Origin: Bolinopsis microptera
Lineage: Eukaryota > Ctenophora > Tentaculata > Lobata > Bolinopsidae
NCBI RefSeq assembly: GCF_026151205.1
Contig: NC_087081.1
Location: 15,796,837-15,860,836, forward strand
Length of the DNA stretch: 64,000 nt
Direction of reading: 5' to 3'
Below are positions 10,792 to 24,090 of this stretch, piece by piece (positions within the stretch are counted from its first letter, which is position 1; each line of letters opens with the position of its first letter). The position numbers and the translations under genes are program-made. Below the pieces are notes generated by a model that saw only the letters and a list, made by a program, of their open reading frames with translations, did not search any database and was not told the DNA's origin.

Positions 10792-13268
10792 GTTATGACA
10801 GCAGGTGTAACGGGACATGATGACAGAGCGGAAGTTCATTATATGTATAGACAAAAACAAATTATTCGGGGTTTTTATTTATTATTAGATTATTATTTCC
10901 TGTGGTATTTTCACGTAATCGCACCCAGATTTGGGTTTAGATGCATGTGTCAGGTTGTGGGTAGAAAATATCAAACGCCCACGTGATAAGCACGTGACAG
11001 GTGGTAAAAGGGAGTTTAGAGCTCTGCATGGTTAGTTCATATTGTGTGTTTTAGTGTTCTAGTGTGTTCTAGTCACTTGTTTTAGTGTGTTATAGTATGT
11101 GATGGTGACCTTTTTAGTATGCTAGCCTTTCCCTTGATTTTTGGCTCTGAAAATTATTGAGTCTCGCAGTATGACATGCCAATCTATACAAATACACTTA
11201 CATAACTTAAACATCATTCCAATATGCATGCTACTGTAACTGTAAGTAATAGCAATCCATGCATTCTTCTCGGCAGCTTTATCTTAATAAAAACACTTCA
11301 TCTCAATTTAATTATGGCCATAGTTGATAAAACTCCCTATAATTTCTAAAGTTTCAATAAATTGCTCTTCTGGAAATTCCAAAAATAAAAGCGTTAACGA
11401 GATTTGACTGGAAATAATTTCTACCCGTCACATACAAAATATGTCACGTGACTAAACCCATATCTCAGGGAGTGATACGAAGGAAACGTCACACGGGAAG
11501 AAGTCTAAAGGGAACTTAGTAAGTCCCTGGGTACTATAAAACAAGTGTTTGGAAAAATGAAATCAGATCCTATAAAATAATGAATGTTGTACCAAGCACC
11601 TGCTATTGGACCTTAGGATCCGAACCAAAAGACCTGGCATGTTACTTAACTATCCGAGATAGGGGTTTCAATGGTAAAAAAACTTGTAATGGGCATACCG
11701 TAGTCAAAGTGAGTAACGGGCAGTACAACCCATCATACTGCACGTCTCCTAAAGTCCTAAATACACAATAATCAAGGTCCAGGGGAGTCAGAAGGATGTC
11801 ACTTTGAATGTTTTATTCATTAACCAGGTCGAATTGGGCAATTAAAATCGTCAAAGATATTTAAAGTATTAGGACGTTTTGGCATGAATTTTAACTGGGG
11901 GAGGTTGCCCATCTCGCAATTGAAGTATTAAGAATATATATCCCATAAATCCTTATCACTGAATCACGTGACTTGATTCCATGTCCGTTATTGGCCCTCA
12001 GGAGGCTGAGTACTATGCTGCATATTCATGATAACCAGGTTTTGTGCGAGCAAATTTTATTCCGGATAGGTGCGTTGACATGGGACTAGGGATTTGTTTA
12101 ATAAAGAGCTCATCTTTGAGCACTTGTCTGCTTGGCGACAAGAATTCAACAATAGATCACATACTATCCCAAACATTCACACACAGAATAAGTAATTGAC
12201 TGTCAAAGCGTCTATATATAATATACATATATCAAATAAGGAAACTAATATTGGGAAGAAGTTCTTCAACATCCCAGACAAGAATATCCTAAAGCACCTC
12301 CACAAAGTCATCAACATAAACACGGTAAAATAAAATACTGTTGCCGAATTTATAACTATAAGCTCACAAGGCGACTCCACCGACCAAGATTCCGCAACTT
12401 GCAACTGTAGAAACAAAACAAATTGTCCATTGCCTTGAAAATGTCAGACCAAATCAACTGTTTACCAGGCCAATGCATTATCGGAAGGCAGAGCATCATA
12501 TTTATACATATTATAAAGATAAAGGTCTGACTGAAACGCTCTCAAAAAGCGTTGGTCAAATTATTGCCAAAGCTTAAAGACTGAGTTCTACAAAACATCA
12601 ACCGTGTTATCCAAACTCATATGGAGACTCAAAAGAGACACTGACAATATGAAATACACTATTAATTTGCAAATATTACAAAATGCCAATAATACAAGTT
12701 TGGTGCGAGAATGAGAAACTTGTGCCTGACATAAAAGCTCGATAATCATCAAAAATCCGACCTCCGCCTTGTCACAAAATATTAATTTCTCTTTTAAACT
12801 AATAGTAAATAATTTAAACATTAAGATTCTAACCAGCCAGGTAGTAAAAACTGCAGGGGAGGTATGCAATGGGAGAGCCAAGCTCACGAGATTTGTCGAA
12901 TTAATTTATTATGTTATACTCATTTTGTATCATTTCCTTGTAGCCCGATGCAATCATTGTTTAACTTGAACATTTATGAAGAATTATGTTATTACAGAAA
13001 GTGTCATTTCCTTAAAGCCCAATGCTCCAATGGAATTGTTTAACTTGAAGAGTTATGAAGAATTATGTAATTACTGAGAGTAGCAGAAAACTTTTAAGTG
13101 TGGCTCGAAAGCACAATAAGACCAAACATAAGTTTTTAGTGATTTTACCTGGGGAAAAACGTAAATCTAGATTTGCAGAAATTTGGGGTTTGAACAAAAG
13201 ATGATGCACAACTCTAAAACAACCTGGCCAGAGATTTGGCTCTGGGTATTATATAGGCGAGGGCATTG

Positions 13269-14157
13269 CATGCAGGAGAGGGACAAATCTTAATATGCTA
13301 AACTAATGGTAAGCGCCCATTAAAATAGGATAAACTATGCTCATCCACATGGGACTCAGTGTCTAAACGTTGACCGTTTAGAACTGATTTACTCTGCCAA
13401 CATGAAGATTTTTCCGAAAGGGGTTAGTTTCGGGTCCGCGGCTGGCATGCAGGAGAGGGACAAATCTTAATATGCTAAATTAATGGTAAGCGCCCATTTT
13501 TTAAATTTTTTATCTCACACTTATTTTACTTCGGAGTATTCCAACAGCCACATTGTTACACAAGTGTAACTAGCCAATTACAGGAAGCCGAAGGAAAAAA
13601 ATAAAATAGGATAAACTATGCTCATCCACATGGGACTCAGTGTCTAAACGTTGACCGTTTAGAACTGATTTACTCTGCCAACATGAAGATTTTTCCGAAA
13701 GGGGTTAGTTTCGGGTCCGCGGCTGGCATGCAGGAGAGGGACAAATCTTAATATGCTAAACTAATGGTAAGCGCCCATTAAAATAGGATAAACTATGCTC
13801 ATCCACATGGGACTCAGTGTCTAAACGTTGACCGTTTAGAACTGATTTACTCTGCCAACATGAAGATTTTTCCGAAAGGGGTTAGTTTCGGGTCCGCGGC
13901 TGGCATGCAGGAGAGGGAAAAATCTTAATATGCTAAACTAATGGTAAGCGCCCATTAAAATAGGATAAACTATGCTCATCCACATGGGACTCAGTGTCTT
14001 AATGTTGACCGTTTAGAACTGATTTACTCTGCCAACATGAAGATTTTTCCGAAAGGGGTTAGTTTTGGGTCCGCGGCTGGCCCCCTGGCATGTAGGAGAG
14101 GGACAAATCTGACTATGCTAAACTAATGGTAAGCGCCCATTAAAATAGGGTAAACTA
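13269..14157 (+). repeat. 177-bp tandem repeat, five units (copy A)
   Basis: GCATGCAGGAGAGGG-type starts recur at intervals of 177, 281, 177 and 185 bp. The 281-bp interval contains a 104-bp insertion with AT-rich ends, and the last interval carries 8 extra bases. Units end at the ATG of the Penelope fragment. Equivalent arrays lie at 20061-20956 and 25922-26818. A related piece (CATGGGACTCAGTGTCTAAACG) also occurs downstream of the retroelement at about 28,495. The repeats thus flank it, as pseudo-LTR sequences flank many Penelope elements. Confidence 0.8.
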
Positions 14158-14447
14158 TGTCCCTGAACTTTGAGTCGTCTATAGGCAAATTTAACGGAGA
14201 GTGGTACAGACAGAAACGAGGAGTACCGACAGGAGGCAGTATCTGTGTACAACTTGCAAACATAGCAGTATACCATGTCATGCGTGAGCAAATCTATTCA
14301 GACACGGAACTAATGGAACCTGTAAAATCGGTCAAGAGATACATAGACGACGGCTGTGGAGTATTCCATGGTACGAAAAGACAGTTTTCAAAATTCATCG
14401 CGACTGTCAATTCAAGGCTAGCAGAACTTGGCCTCCACTACTCATAA
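14157..14447 (+). pseudogene. Penelope-like RT fragment, copy A
   Basis: About 94 codons match the start of the longer frame at 26819. They include the RT motif RQKRGVPTGGS and the catalytic motif KRYIDDG. The match stops at about 14,439 in cctccacta, where the next macro-repeat copy begins, so the last few codons and the stop belong to the junction. The fragment lacks both the N-terminal RT motifs and the endonuclease, and cannot be active. Confidence 0.85.
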
Positions 14448-17234
14448 CAACGATACTATATCTAGACATTAATTTCAATATTAATTCTGTTAGTTTCATT
14501 CAATTCAGTTGTTTTCAGTTTATTTCAGTAAATTTTCAGTATAAAAATTATACCATTTAACAAACTTCGTCCTCTTCTGAAATGGGAATAACATCCGGTG
14601 ACCGACAATTAAGAACCTCTCATTCCGGGCTCCCACAGGTATCACATGGCCCAATCAGTGACGTATCATCGGTGATGTGATCCATATGGCATTTACGCTA
14701 TCATTGAGGAAGAGGCTGAAATGGTCTGAGTGCAGTTATGAAGACCGATTAAACCCGCCTGAACAAAGGAACACACAGTGCTGTTAGGAAATATAGCGAA
14801 CTGAGATGAGTTACACAGAGTGGTATTGCTTTAACAAAAGATGGCAAGGATTACACAATTTTTTGATGTACCTCACCTATATGAGGATTGATTATTTATC
14901 TAGAAATTCTTTACAGTGGAATTATATGTGCCATTAAACCTCTCCCCTTAAGTCTCGACATGACCCTGCGCCACTCCCTGAACCCCTCCCAATACTCCCA
15001 CCAATCTGTTTTAGCTTGCCTCCACTAACAGTCTGACTCAGACATCACAACCTAAGGTTGATTCACTTGATGGGGAGTTGAAGGACGCGTTTGCTGACCT
15101 TCTGAGTCTACATCCTCCGGAAGAGGATGTTACTAAGGAAATTAACGGTGGAGCTAATGGCGATGTGGGGAGCTTCGGTTAGTGACCGGTGTTTTATTTT
15201 GACTCTATTATAAACGTGAATCTATCATGATACTGATCCAATTCTACGTTTTGATGTCATTATCTGGGATTATAATCACGAGAATCTATAATTTTATCAA
15301 TTATTAAAACCTCAGCCCCGGATTGTAAAAAATATTTCTCAAACAGAGACTCAAACAGAAACTCAATATTATCTGCTGCAAATTACATACCTCAACTCTC
15401 GGAGTAGCTCGGAGATTATTGACCTGTCTCAAGATGATATCGAGCTAGATGGTGAGTGAAAATGACACGTGATAATGACACGTGATAATGACACGTGATA
15501 ATGACACGTGATGTTATGACAGCAGGTGTAACGGGACATGATGACAGAGCGGAAGTTCATTATATGTATAGACAAAAACAAATTATTCGGGGTTTTTATT
15601 TATTATTAGATTATTATTTCCTGTGGTATTTTCACGTAATCGCACCCAGATTTGGGTTTAGATGCATGTGTCAGGTTGTGGGTAGAAAATATCAAACGCC
15701 CACGTGATAAGCACGTGACAGGTGGTAAAAGGGAGTTTAGAGCTCTGCATGGTTAGTTCATATTGTGTGTTTTAGTGTTCTAGTGTGTTCTAGTCACTTG
15801 TTTTAGTGTGTTATAGTATGTGATGGTGACCTTTTTAGTATGCTAGCCTTTCCCTTGATTTTTGGCTCTGAAAATTATTGAGTCTCGCAGTATGACATGC
15901 CAATCTATACAAATACACTTACATAACTTAAACATCATTCCAATATGCATGCTACTGTAACTGTAAGTAATAGCAATCCATGCATTCTTCTCGGCAGCTT
16001 TATCTTAATAAAAACACTTCATCTCAATTTAATTATGGCCATAGTTGATAAAACTCCCTATAATTTCTAAAGTTTCAATAAATTGCTCTTCTGGAAATTC
16101 CAAAAATAAAAGCGTTAACGAGATTTGACTGGAAATAATTTCTACCCGTCACATACAAAATATGTCACGTGACTAAACCCATATCTCAGGGAGTGATACG
16201 AAGGAAACGTCACACGGGAAGAAGTCTAAAGGGAACTTAGTAAGTCCCTGGGTACTATAAAACGAGTGTTTGGAAAAATGAAATCAGATCCTATAAAATA
16301 ATGAATGTTGTACCAAGCACCTGCTATTGGACCTTAGGATCCGAACCAAAAGACCTGGCATGTTACTTAACTATCCGAGATAGGGGTTTCAATGGTAAAA
16401 AACTTGTAATGGGCATACCGTAGTCAAAGTGAGTAACGGGCAGTACAACCCATCATACTGCACGTCTCCTAAAGTCCTAAATACACAATAATCAAGGTCC
16501 AGGGGAGTCAGAAGGATGTCACTTTGAATGTTTTATTCATTAACCAGGTCGAATTGGGCAATTAAAATCGTCAAAGATATTTAAAGTATTAGGACGTTTT
16601 GGCATGAATTTTAACTGGGGGAGGTTGCCCATCTCGCAATTGAAGTATTAAGAATAATATATACTTATATATCCAATAAAACCTTATCACTGAATCACGT
16701 GACTTGATTCCATGTCCGTTATTGGCCCTCAGGAGGCTGAGTACTATGCTGCATATTCATGATAACCAGGTTTTGTGCGAGCAAATTTTATTCCGGATAG
16801 GTGCGTTGACATGGGACTAGGGATTTGTTTAATAAAGAGCTCATCTTTGAGCACTTGTCTGCTTGGCGACAAGAATTCAACAATAGATCACATACTATCC
16901 CAAACATTCACACACAGAATAAGTAATTGACTGTCAAAGCGTCTATATATAATATACATATATCAAATAAGGAAACTAATATTGGGAAGAAGTTCTTCAA
17001 CATCCCAGACAAGAATATCCTAAAGCACCTCCACAAAGTCATCAACATAAACACGGTAAAATAAAATACTGTTGCCGAATTTATAACTATAAGCTCACAA
17101 GGCGACTCCACCGACCAAGATTCCGCAACTTGCAACTGTAGAAACAAAACAAATTGTCCATTGCCTTGAAAATGTCAGACCAAATCAACTGTTTACCAGG
17201 CCAATGCATTATCGGAAGGCAGAGCATCATATTT

Positions 17235-19294
17235 GGGCAATTCCACGTAGTGTAATTCACACTTTGCACAAAATTTAGCTTTTAATTGCATGCTAATTGT
17301 AGGCTAACATTAGCAGCATGATAATATAAAGTCAGAATGAAGTTTAAACGTTTGTGATGATGTGGCAACAAAAGTTTAATGTCTATCTCTTATACTTTTT
17401 ATGTGAGCAGCATTTTAAAAAGTAGACGTTATTCACAGGCATAATTTGGTGTTTTAGAAATCTTGCCTTAAAATTGCAATTCGTGCCCCAGTGTAATAGC
17501 AGAAGTTACAATAAGGCTTGATCACAATAAAGTACACATTTTTCTAACTTCCTATGTCCTTCCTAACATAAATTTGTGGAATGTGTGTAGTACAGGGACA
17601 ATATAGGAAGTAAACGTTATTCACATTTGGACGTAGTGTAACTCACACTCTGCCCAGTTGCCCTGTTTGTGCGTTGTATTGATGTTTGCTTGTTCTTGAT
17701 TTGGTTGCTGCTATTGTAAAATGGTGAAGTAGACTGACTATTACTGATTTTAAATTAAATTGACTACTAATCGGTCCAATTAGATACTGGTAATGGTGTA
17801 GATTACACCCTACTGCCATACCACAGTGGTCGGGGCGCCCATGCGAGGTAGACATAAGATATAGGCATGACTAAGGGGTATGATATACCACAAAACATGT
17901 ATTCTAGGGGTATCTTGCCCCAAAATAACGTTTAAAAAGGTTTTTAGAGTGATTAAATGGATATTTGACCTCAAATATTAATTTTACCTCATTTTTTGTC
18001 AAAAATTGCATTTTTTGGCAATTTTTTGCCATTTTTTAGGACAAACTACAAAAATAAGTTGCAAATTAACTTTGGTAAGCATCTATAAGTTGATCTATCT
18101 GTAAGTATAGGACATTTAGAGTAATCCTAGAAAAATGTACAGTGTAATATTGTGGCATGATTTTTTTATGAGCTCTCAAAGGTTCATGATTAGACAGAAA
18201 TTGGGCGAAATTTATAACTTTTTAATTCCATTTTTAGACCATTTTATCACTTATATCAATTCTAAACTACTTCTTTGTGTTTTTAATGTGAAGAGGTCAT
18301 CAAGAGCTTTAATTTGATACCTCTATACATGGTTTTTGATAAAAATTATAATTTTTGGGGCAAAAACACTGCTCTTTTCAGCAAAATTTAGTTACGTGAC
18401 AAGAAAATAAGGTAATTTTAGCCCCAAATTGCTGATATTTTCTGAAAATAAGCCTTTAAATTACTCAAATAAGTGTTCCCAGACCTAACAATGACTATAA
18501 AACACTTTCAAATCAATTTTGATGTCCTAATCCATTTAAAAATCATTATTTTTGCGATTTAAGGTCTAAAAGTGGCACATTTTGCCCTGGCGGAACCCTA
18601 ATTTCGATTAAATTACCAACACTTCCAGGCAGTTGTTGAAAATAGGTCACTGGAATTGCCCTGGAAGTATTGAAAGTACAATTTATTTCACAACAAAGCA
18701 TTTAAACCACTTGTTTTATTAATTTTCCGCTGTGTAAATTACACTACCAAGCTGTGAATTACGCTACCTGTGAATCACACTACCCCTACTTTTTGCACTT
18801 CCAGTGTGACAAAACGAATGAAATTTTCTGACCTTTATAGATGACTAAAGTTGCCGTTAGAGAGAGAGTTACGAATCAAACAGACTTATAGTGTAGCAAC
18901 AGTAAAACATTTTTCACTATTTGGTAGCGTTATTCACTCGCGAAGAGGAAAAATTTGATCATAAGACACTCAAAAAGTAAAGAAATTTGGCCCTCAAAAT
19001 TAGGCTGGCCTTCTATCTGAAGCCCACTAGGTTGATATACAGGATAAAATATTGAATACTACGATTAATAAAGCTCCCTAAAATCTTTCGGAAAATAACT
19101 GGATATTCACACTAAAGATACACTAAATTTAAGCCAACTTTGACGCGCTACAGTTTTTAAACTAGGCTAGATATCAACAAACGGTTTTTTGCCCCTGAAA
19201 ATATGGTCAAATATCTTAAAGATTTTCTATCTCTCCCAAACCACCTCCAAACTTTATTATTTTGTTACTGGTTACCGTTATCATGGAATTGCCC
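17235..19294. mobile_element. 2.06 kb inverted-repeat element in copy B
   Basis: Copies A and C give the empty site (catcatatttatacat), so the insertion limits are exact. The element begins GGGCAATTCCA and ends TGGAATTGCCC, a perfect 11-bp inverted repeat. ATTT is duplicated on both sides (17231-17234, 19295-19298). The interior is AT-rich with no transposase. Near both ends it carries repeated GTGTAAnTCACAC-like motifs. The 4-bp duplication limits the choice of superfamily, but none is assigned here. It is probably non-autonomous. Confidence 0.85.
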
Positions 19295-20060
19295 ATTTAT
19301 ACATATTATAAAGATAAAGGTCTGACTGAAACGCTTTCAAAAAGCGTTGGTCAAATTATTGCCAAAGCTTAAAGACTGAGTTCTACAAAACATCAACCGT
19401 GTTATCCAAACTCATATGGAGACTCAAAAGAGACACTGACAATATGAAATACACTATTAATTTGCAAATATTACAAAATGCCAATAATACAAGTTTGGTG
19501 CGAGAATGAGAAACTTGTGCCTGACATAAAAGCTCGATAATCATCAAAAATCCGACCTCCGCCTTGTCACAAAATATTAAATTCTCTTTTAAACTAATAG
19601 CAAATAAGTTAAACATTAAGATTCTAACCAGCCAGGTAGTAAAAACTGCAGGGGAGGTATGCAATGGGAGAGCCAAGCTCACGAGATTTGTCGAATTAAT
19701 TTATTATGTTATACTCATTTTGTATCATTTCCTTGTAGCCCGATGCAATCATTGTTTAACTTGAACATTTATGAAGAATTATGTTATTACAAAAAGTGTC
19801 ATTTCCTTAAAGCCCAATGCTCCAATGGAATTGTTTAACTTGAAGAGTTATGAAGAATTATGTAATTACTGAGAGTAGCAGAAAACTTTTAAGTGTGGCT
19901 CGAAAGCACAATAAGACCAAACATAAGTTTTTAGTGATTTTACCTGGGGAAAAACGTAAATCTAGATTTGCAGAAATTTGGGGTTTGAACAAAAGATGAT
20001 GCACAACTCTAAAACAACCTGGCCAGAGATTTGGCTCTGGGTATTATATAGGCGAGGGCA

Positions 20061-20956
20061 TTGCATGCAGGAGAGGGACAAATCTTAATATGCTAAACTA
20101 ATGGTAAGCGCCCATTAAAATAGGATAAACTATGCTCATCCACATGGGACTCAGTGTCTAAACGTTGACCGTTTAGAACTGATTTACTCTGCCAACATGA
20201 AGATTTTTCCGAAAGGGGTTAGTTTCGGGTCCGCGGCTGGCATGCAGGAGAGGGACAAATCTTAATATGCTAAATTAATGGTAAGCGCCCATTTTTTTAA
20301 TTTTTTATCTCACACTTATTTTACTTCGGAGTATTCCAACAGCCACATTGTTACACAAGTGTAACTAGCCAATTACAGGAAGCCGAAGGAAAAAAATAAA
20401 ATAGGATAAACTATGCTCATCCACATGGGACTCAGTGTCTAAACGTTGACCGTTTAGAACTGATTTACTCTGCCAACATGAAGATTTTTTCGAAAGGGGT
20501 TAGTTTCGAGTCCGCGGCTGGCATTGCATGCAGGAGAGGGACAAATCTTAATATGCTAAACTAATGGTAAGCGCCCATTAAAATAGGATAAACTATGCTC
20601 ATCCACATGGGACTCAGTGTCTAAACGTTGACCGTTTAGAACTGATTTACTCTGCCAACATGAAGATTTTTCCGAAAGGGGTTAGTTTCGGGTCCGCGGC
20701 TGGCATGCAGGAGAGGGACAAATCTTAATATGCTAAACTAATGGTAAGCGCCCATTAAAATAGGATAAACTATGCTCATCCACATGGGACTCAGTGTCTT
20801 AATGTTGACCGTTTAGAACTGATTTACTCTGCCAACATGAAGATTTTTCCGAAAGGGGTTAGTTTTGGGTCCGCGGCTGGCCCCCTGGCATGTAGGAGAG
20901 GGACAAATCTTACTATGCTAAACTAATGGTAAGCGCCCATTAAAATAGGGTAAACT
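20061..20956 (+). repeat. 177-bp tandem repeat (copy B)
   Basis: Same structure as 13269-14157, including the ~104-bp AT-rich insertion in one unit. A few units carry copy-specific substitutions (ttttttcgaaagg, cgagtccgcgg) shared with copy C but not A. Copies B and C are thus closer to each other here. Confidence 0.8.
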
Positions 20957-21247
20957 ATGTCCCTGAACTTTGAGTCGTCTATAGGCAAATTTAACGGAGA
21001 GTGGTACAGACAGAAACGAGGAGTACCGACAGGAGGCAGTATCTGTGTACAACTTGCAAACATAGCAGTATACCATGTCATGCGTGAGCAAATCTATTCA
21101 GACACGGAACTAATGGAACCTGTAAAATCGGTCAAGAGATACATAGACGACGGCTGTGGAGTATTCCATGGTACGAAAAGACAGTTTTCAAAATTCATCG
21201 CGACTGTCAATTCAAGGCTAGCAGAACTTGGCCTCCACTACTCATAA
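20957..21247 (+). pseudogene. Penelope-like RT fragment, copy B
   Basis: This fragment encodes the same protein as the copy A fragment, with motifs RQKRGVPTGGS and KRYIDDG. It is cut off at the same base by the start of copy C. Confidence 0.85.
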
Positions 21248-22982
21248 CAACGATACTATATCTAGACATTAATTTCAATATTAATTCTGTTAGTTTCATT
21301 CAATTCAGTTGTTTTCAGTTTATTTCAGTAAATTTTCAGTATAAAAATTATACCATTTAACAAACTTCGTCCTCTTCTGAAATGGGAATAACATCCGGTG
21401 ACCGACAATTAAGAACCTCTCATTCCGGGCTCCCACAGGTATCACATCACATGGCCCAATCAGTGACGTATCATCGGTGATGTGATCCATATGGCATTTA
21501 CGCTATCATTGAGGAAGAGGCTGAAATGGTCTGAGTGCAGTTATGAAGACCGATTAAACCCGCCCGAACAAAGGAACACACAGTGCTGTTAGGAAATATA
21601 GCGAACTGAGTTGAGTTACACAGAGTGGTATTGCTTTAACAAAAGATGGCAAGGATTACACAATTTTTTGATGTACCTCACCTATATGAGGATTGATTAT
21701 TTATCTAGAAATTCTTTACAGTGGAATTATATGTGCCATTAAACCTCTCCCCTTAAGTCTCGACATGACCCTGCGCCACTCCCTGAACCCCTCCCAATAC
21801 TCCCACCAATCTGTTTTAGCTTGCCTCCACTAACAGTCTGACTCAGACATCACAACCTAAGGTTGATTCACTTGATGGGGAGTTGAAGGACGCGTTTGCT
21901 GACCTTCTGAGTCTACATCCTCCGGAAGAGGATGTTACTAAGGAAATTAACGGTGGAGCTAATGGCGATGTGGGGAGCTTCGGTTAGTGACCGGTGTTTT
22001 ATTTTGACTCTATTATAAACGTGAATCTATCATGATACTGATCCAATTCTACGTTTTGATGTCATTATCTGGGATTATAATCACGAGAATCTATAATTTT
22101 ATCAATTATTAAAACCTCAGCCCCGGATTGTAAAAAATATTTCTCAAACAGAGACTCAAACAGAAACTCAATATTATCTGCTGCAAATTACATACCTCAA
22201 CTCTCGGAGTAGCTCGGAGATTATTGACCTGTCTCAAGATGATATCGAGCTAGATGGTGAGTGAAAATGACACGTGATAATGACACGTGATAATGACACG
22301 TGATAATGACACGTGATAATGACACGTGATGTTATGACAGCAGGTGTAACGGGACATGATGACAGAGCGGAAGTTCATTATATGTATAGACAAAAACAAA
22401 TTATTCGGGGTTTTTGTTTATTATTAGATTATTATTTCCTGTGGTATTTTCACGTAATCGCACCCAGATTTGGGTTTAGATGCATGTGTCAGGTTGTGGG
22501 TAGAAAATATCAAACGCCCACGTGATAAGCACGTGACAGGTGGTAAAAGGGAGTTTAGAGCTCTGCATGGTTAGTTCATATTGTGTGTTTTAGTGTTCTA
22601 GTGTGTTCTAGTCACTTGTTTTAGTGTGTTATAGTATGTGATGGTGACCTTTTTAGTATGCTAGCCTTTCCCTTGATTTTTGGCTCTGAAAATTATTGAG
22701 TCTCGCAGTATGACATGCCAATCTATACAAATACACTTACATAACTTAAACATCATTCCAATATGCATGCTACTGTAACTGTAAGTAATAGCAATCCATG
22801 CATTCTTCTCGGCAGCTTTATCTTAATAAAAACACTTCATCTCAATTTAATTATGGCCATAGTTGATAAAACTCCCTATAATTTCTAAAGTTTCAATAAA
22901 TTGCTCTTCTGGAAATTCCAAAAATAAAAGCGTTAACGAGATTTGACTGGAAATAATTTCTACCCGTCACATACAAAATATG

Positions 22983-23850
22983 CTACACTGACGGGTCACT
23001 CACAGACTCAGGATGCGGGGCTGGCTATATCATCACAACTGACAACAATAACACCACCCTTGAAGAAAGATCATTCAAGCTCCCTGATTATTGCACTGTT
23101 TACCAAACAGAGCTCACCGCCATCATTGAAGCTTGCAAATATCTCTCTACCTATACCAACACACATATCATCATATGGTCTGACAGTCTCTCATCTATAC
23201 AAGCTATCTCTGCGCTTTCAACGCGGAGTAGAACTACAAGAGACTGTTACGACTCTCTTAATGCACTCGGATCCAACAACACGCTAGAGATACGATGGAT
23301 TGCAGCACACATCGGATTGTGGGGGAACGAAAAAGCAGATGAGCTGGCCAAGCTTGGTACAACCAGTGAATCCACTTTAAAGTGTCCAATTCCACAATCC
23401 TACATCAAGCGTCAAATCGACAACAAAGTCAACAGACTGAATCAGGAAACTTGGTTAACTGACGGTCCCAGACACACCAAACTGACACTCGGCCACAAGC
23501 ATGCCAAAATCATCAAAAACCTCAACACTACACTCAGCAAAAACAGACAAGATTACAGAACTGCAGTTCACCTCATCACGGGTCACTGCGGCTTAAACAA
23601 ACACCTTCACACCATTTGCAAATCAAACACCAGTGCTTGTCCTATGTGCGGCGACGGAGAGGAAACTGTCTCACACTTTCTTGGACAGTGTCCGGCTATT
23701 GCCCAAATTAGAGGTCAATATTTCCAGGACTACTACCTCTCTGTCAATGACATATTCGACAACCAACACATCACCACAATTGTCAATTTCGCAAACCGCA
23801 CCAAACGCTTAATTGTGCCGGAAGAGCTGGATCAGACCGGGGTGACTTAA
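22983..23850 (+). pseudogene. LINE ORF2 C-terminus: RNase H and zinc knuckle
   Basis: One open frame runs through the whole segment to TAA at 23848-23850. It opens with YTDGSLTDSGCGAGYI, followed by QTELTAIIEACK, WSDSLSSIQAL and HIGLWGNEKADELAK. These supply the D-E-D-D residues expected of RNase H1-type domains. Near the end, CPMC followed by SHFLGQC gives a C-terminal cysteine/histidine knuckle. This arrangement belongs to I/R1/Jockey-type non-LTR elements that carry RNase H; the exact clade is not fixed. No in-frame stop was found, so the insertion is recent, but the reverse transcriptase is missing and it is dead by truncation. Confidence 0.85.
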
Positions 23851-24090
23851 AGTATTATCTCATATGCTGTCTCGTCTCGTTTTACTTTTCCAAACCCAGC
23901 TGGCATTTAAGCGTATCATTTTGACTCATATATCATCTTACACCATCCTCCACCAATCACTCTGATTTCACCGGCAACCTTCCCCAAGGTTGCCACACCC
24001 CAGAGGTAGGCAGAGCATCTCAATGCTATCCTCTCGTGGGCTATCTTGGCCCAGCCTCTCTTTAAAAAAATAAAAAAAAAAATAAAAAAA
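22983..24090 (+). mobile_element. 5'-truncated LINE insertion in copy C
   Basis: Copies A and B give the empty site. The insertion is flanked by an 11-bp target duplication, TACAAAATATG (22972-22982 and 24091-24101), and ends in an A-rich tail of TAAAAAAA-type repeats. These are hallmarks of target-primed reverse transcription. It is 5'-truncated, starting inside the RNase H domain. Confidence 0.9.

Larger units (their letters stand above)
9698..14444. repeat. Penelope-associated macro-repeat, copy A (~4.75 kb)
   Basis: This unit starts at ctcataacaacgatactata and runs to the middle of a reverse transcriptase fragment, where the next copy begins directly. It shares near-identical sequence with the copies at 14445 and 21236. 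Contents in order are noncoding AT-rich DNA, a CACGTG-containing 13-bp VNTR (10729-10791), more noncoding DNA, a 177-bp tandem repeat (13269-14157) and a 5'-truncated Penelope RT fragment (14157-14439). Short open frames occur inside but show no protein-like features and are probably chance. Confidence 0.9.
14445..21235. repeat. Penelope-associated macro-repeat, copy B (with 2.06 kb insertion)
   Basis: This is the second tandem copy of the 4.75 kb unit, nearly identical to copy A in order and sequence. It is enlarged by an inverted-repeat element at 17235-19294 that copies A and C lack. That element must therefore have inserted after the tandem duplication, or been lost from the other copies. 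The E-box VNTR has four units here. Confidence 0.9.

Noticed and set aside
12588-12887. 99-codon minus-strand frame repeated in all three macro-repeat copies
   Set aside because: Conservation follows from recent duplication. No start context, splice sites or protein features support it.
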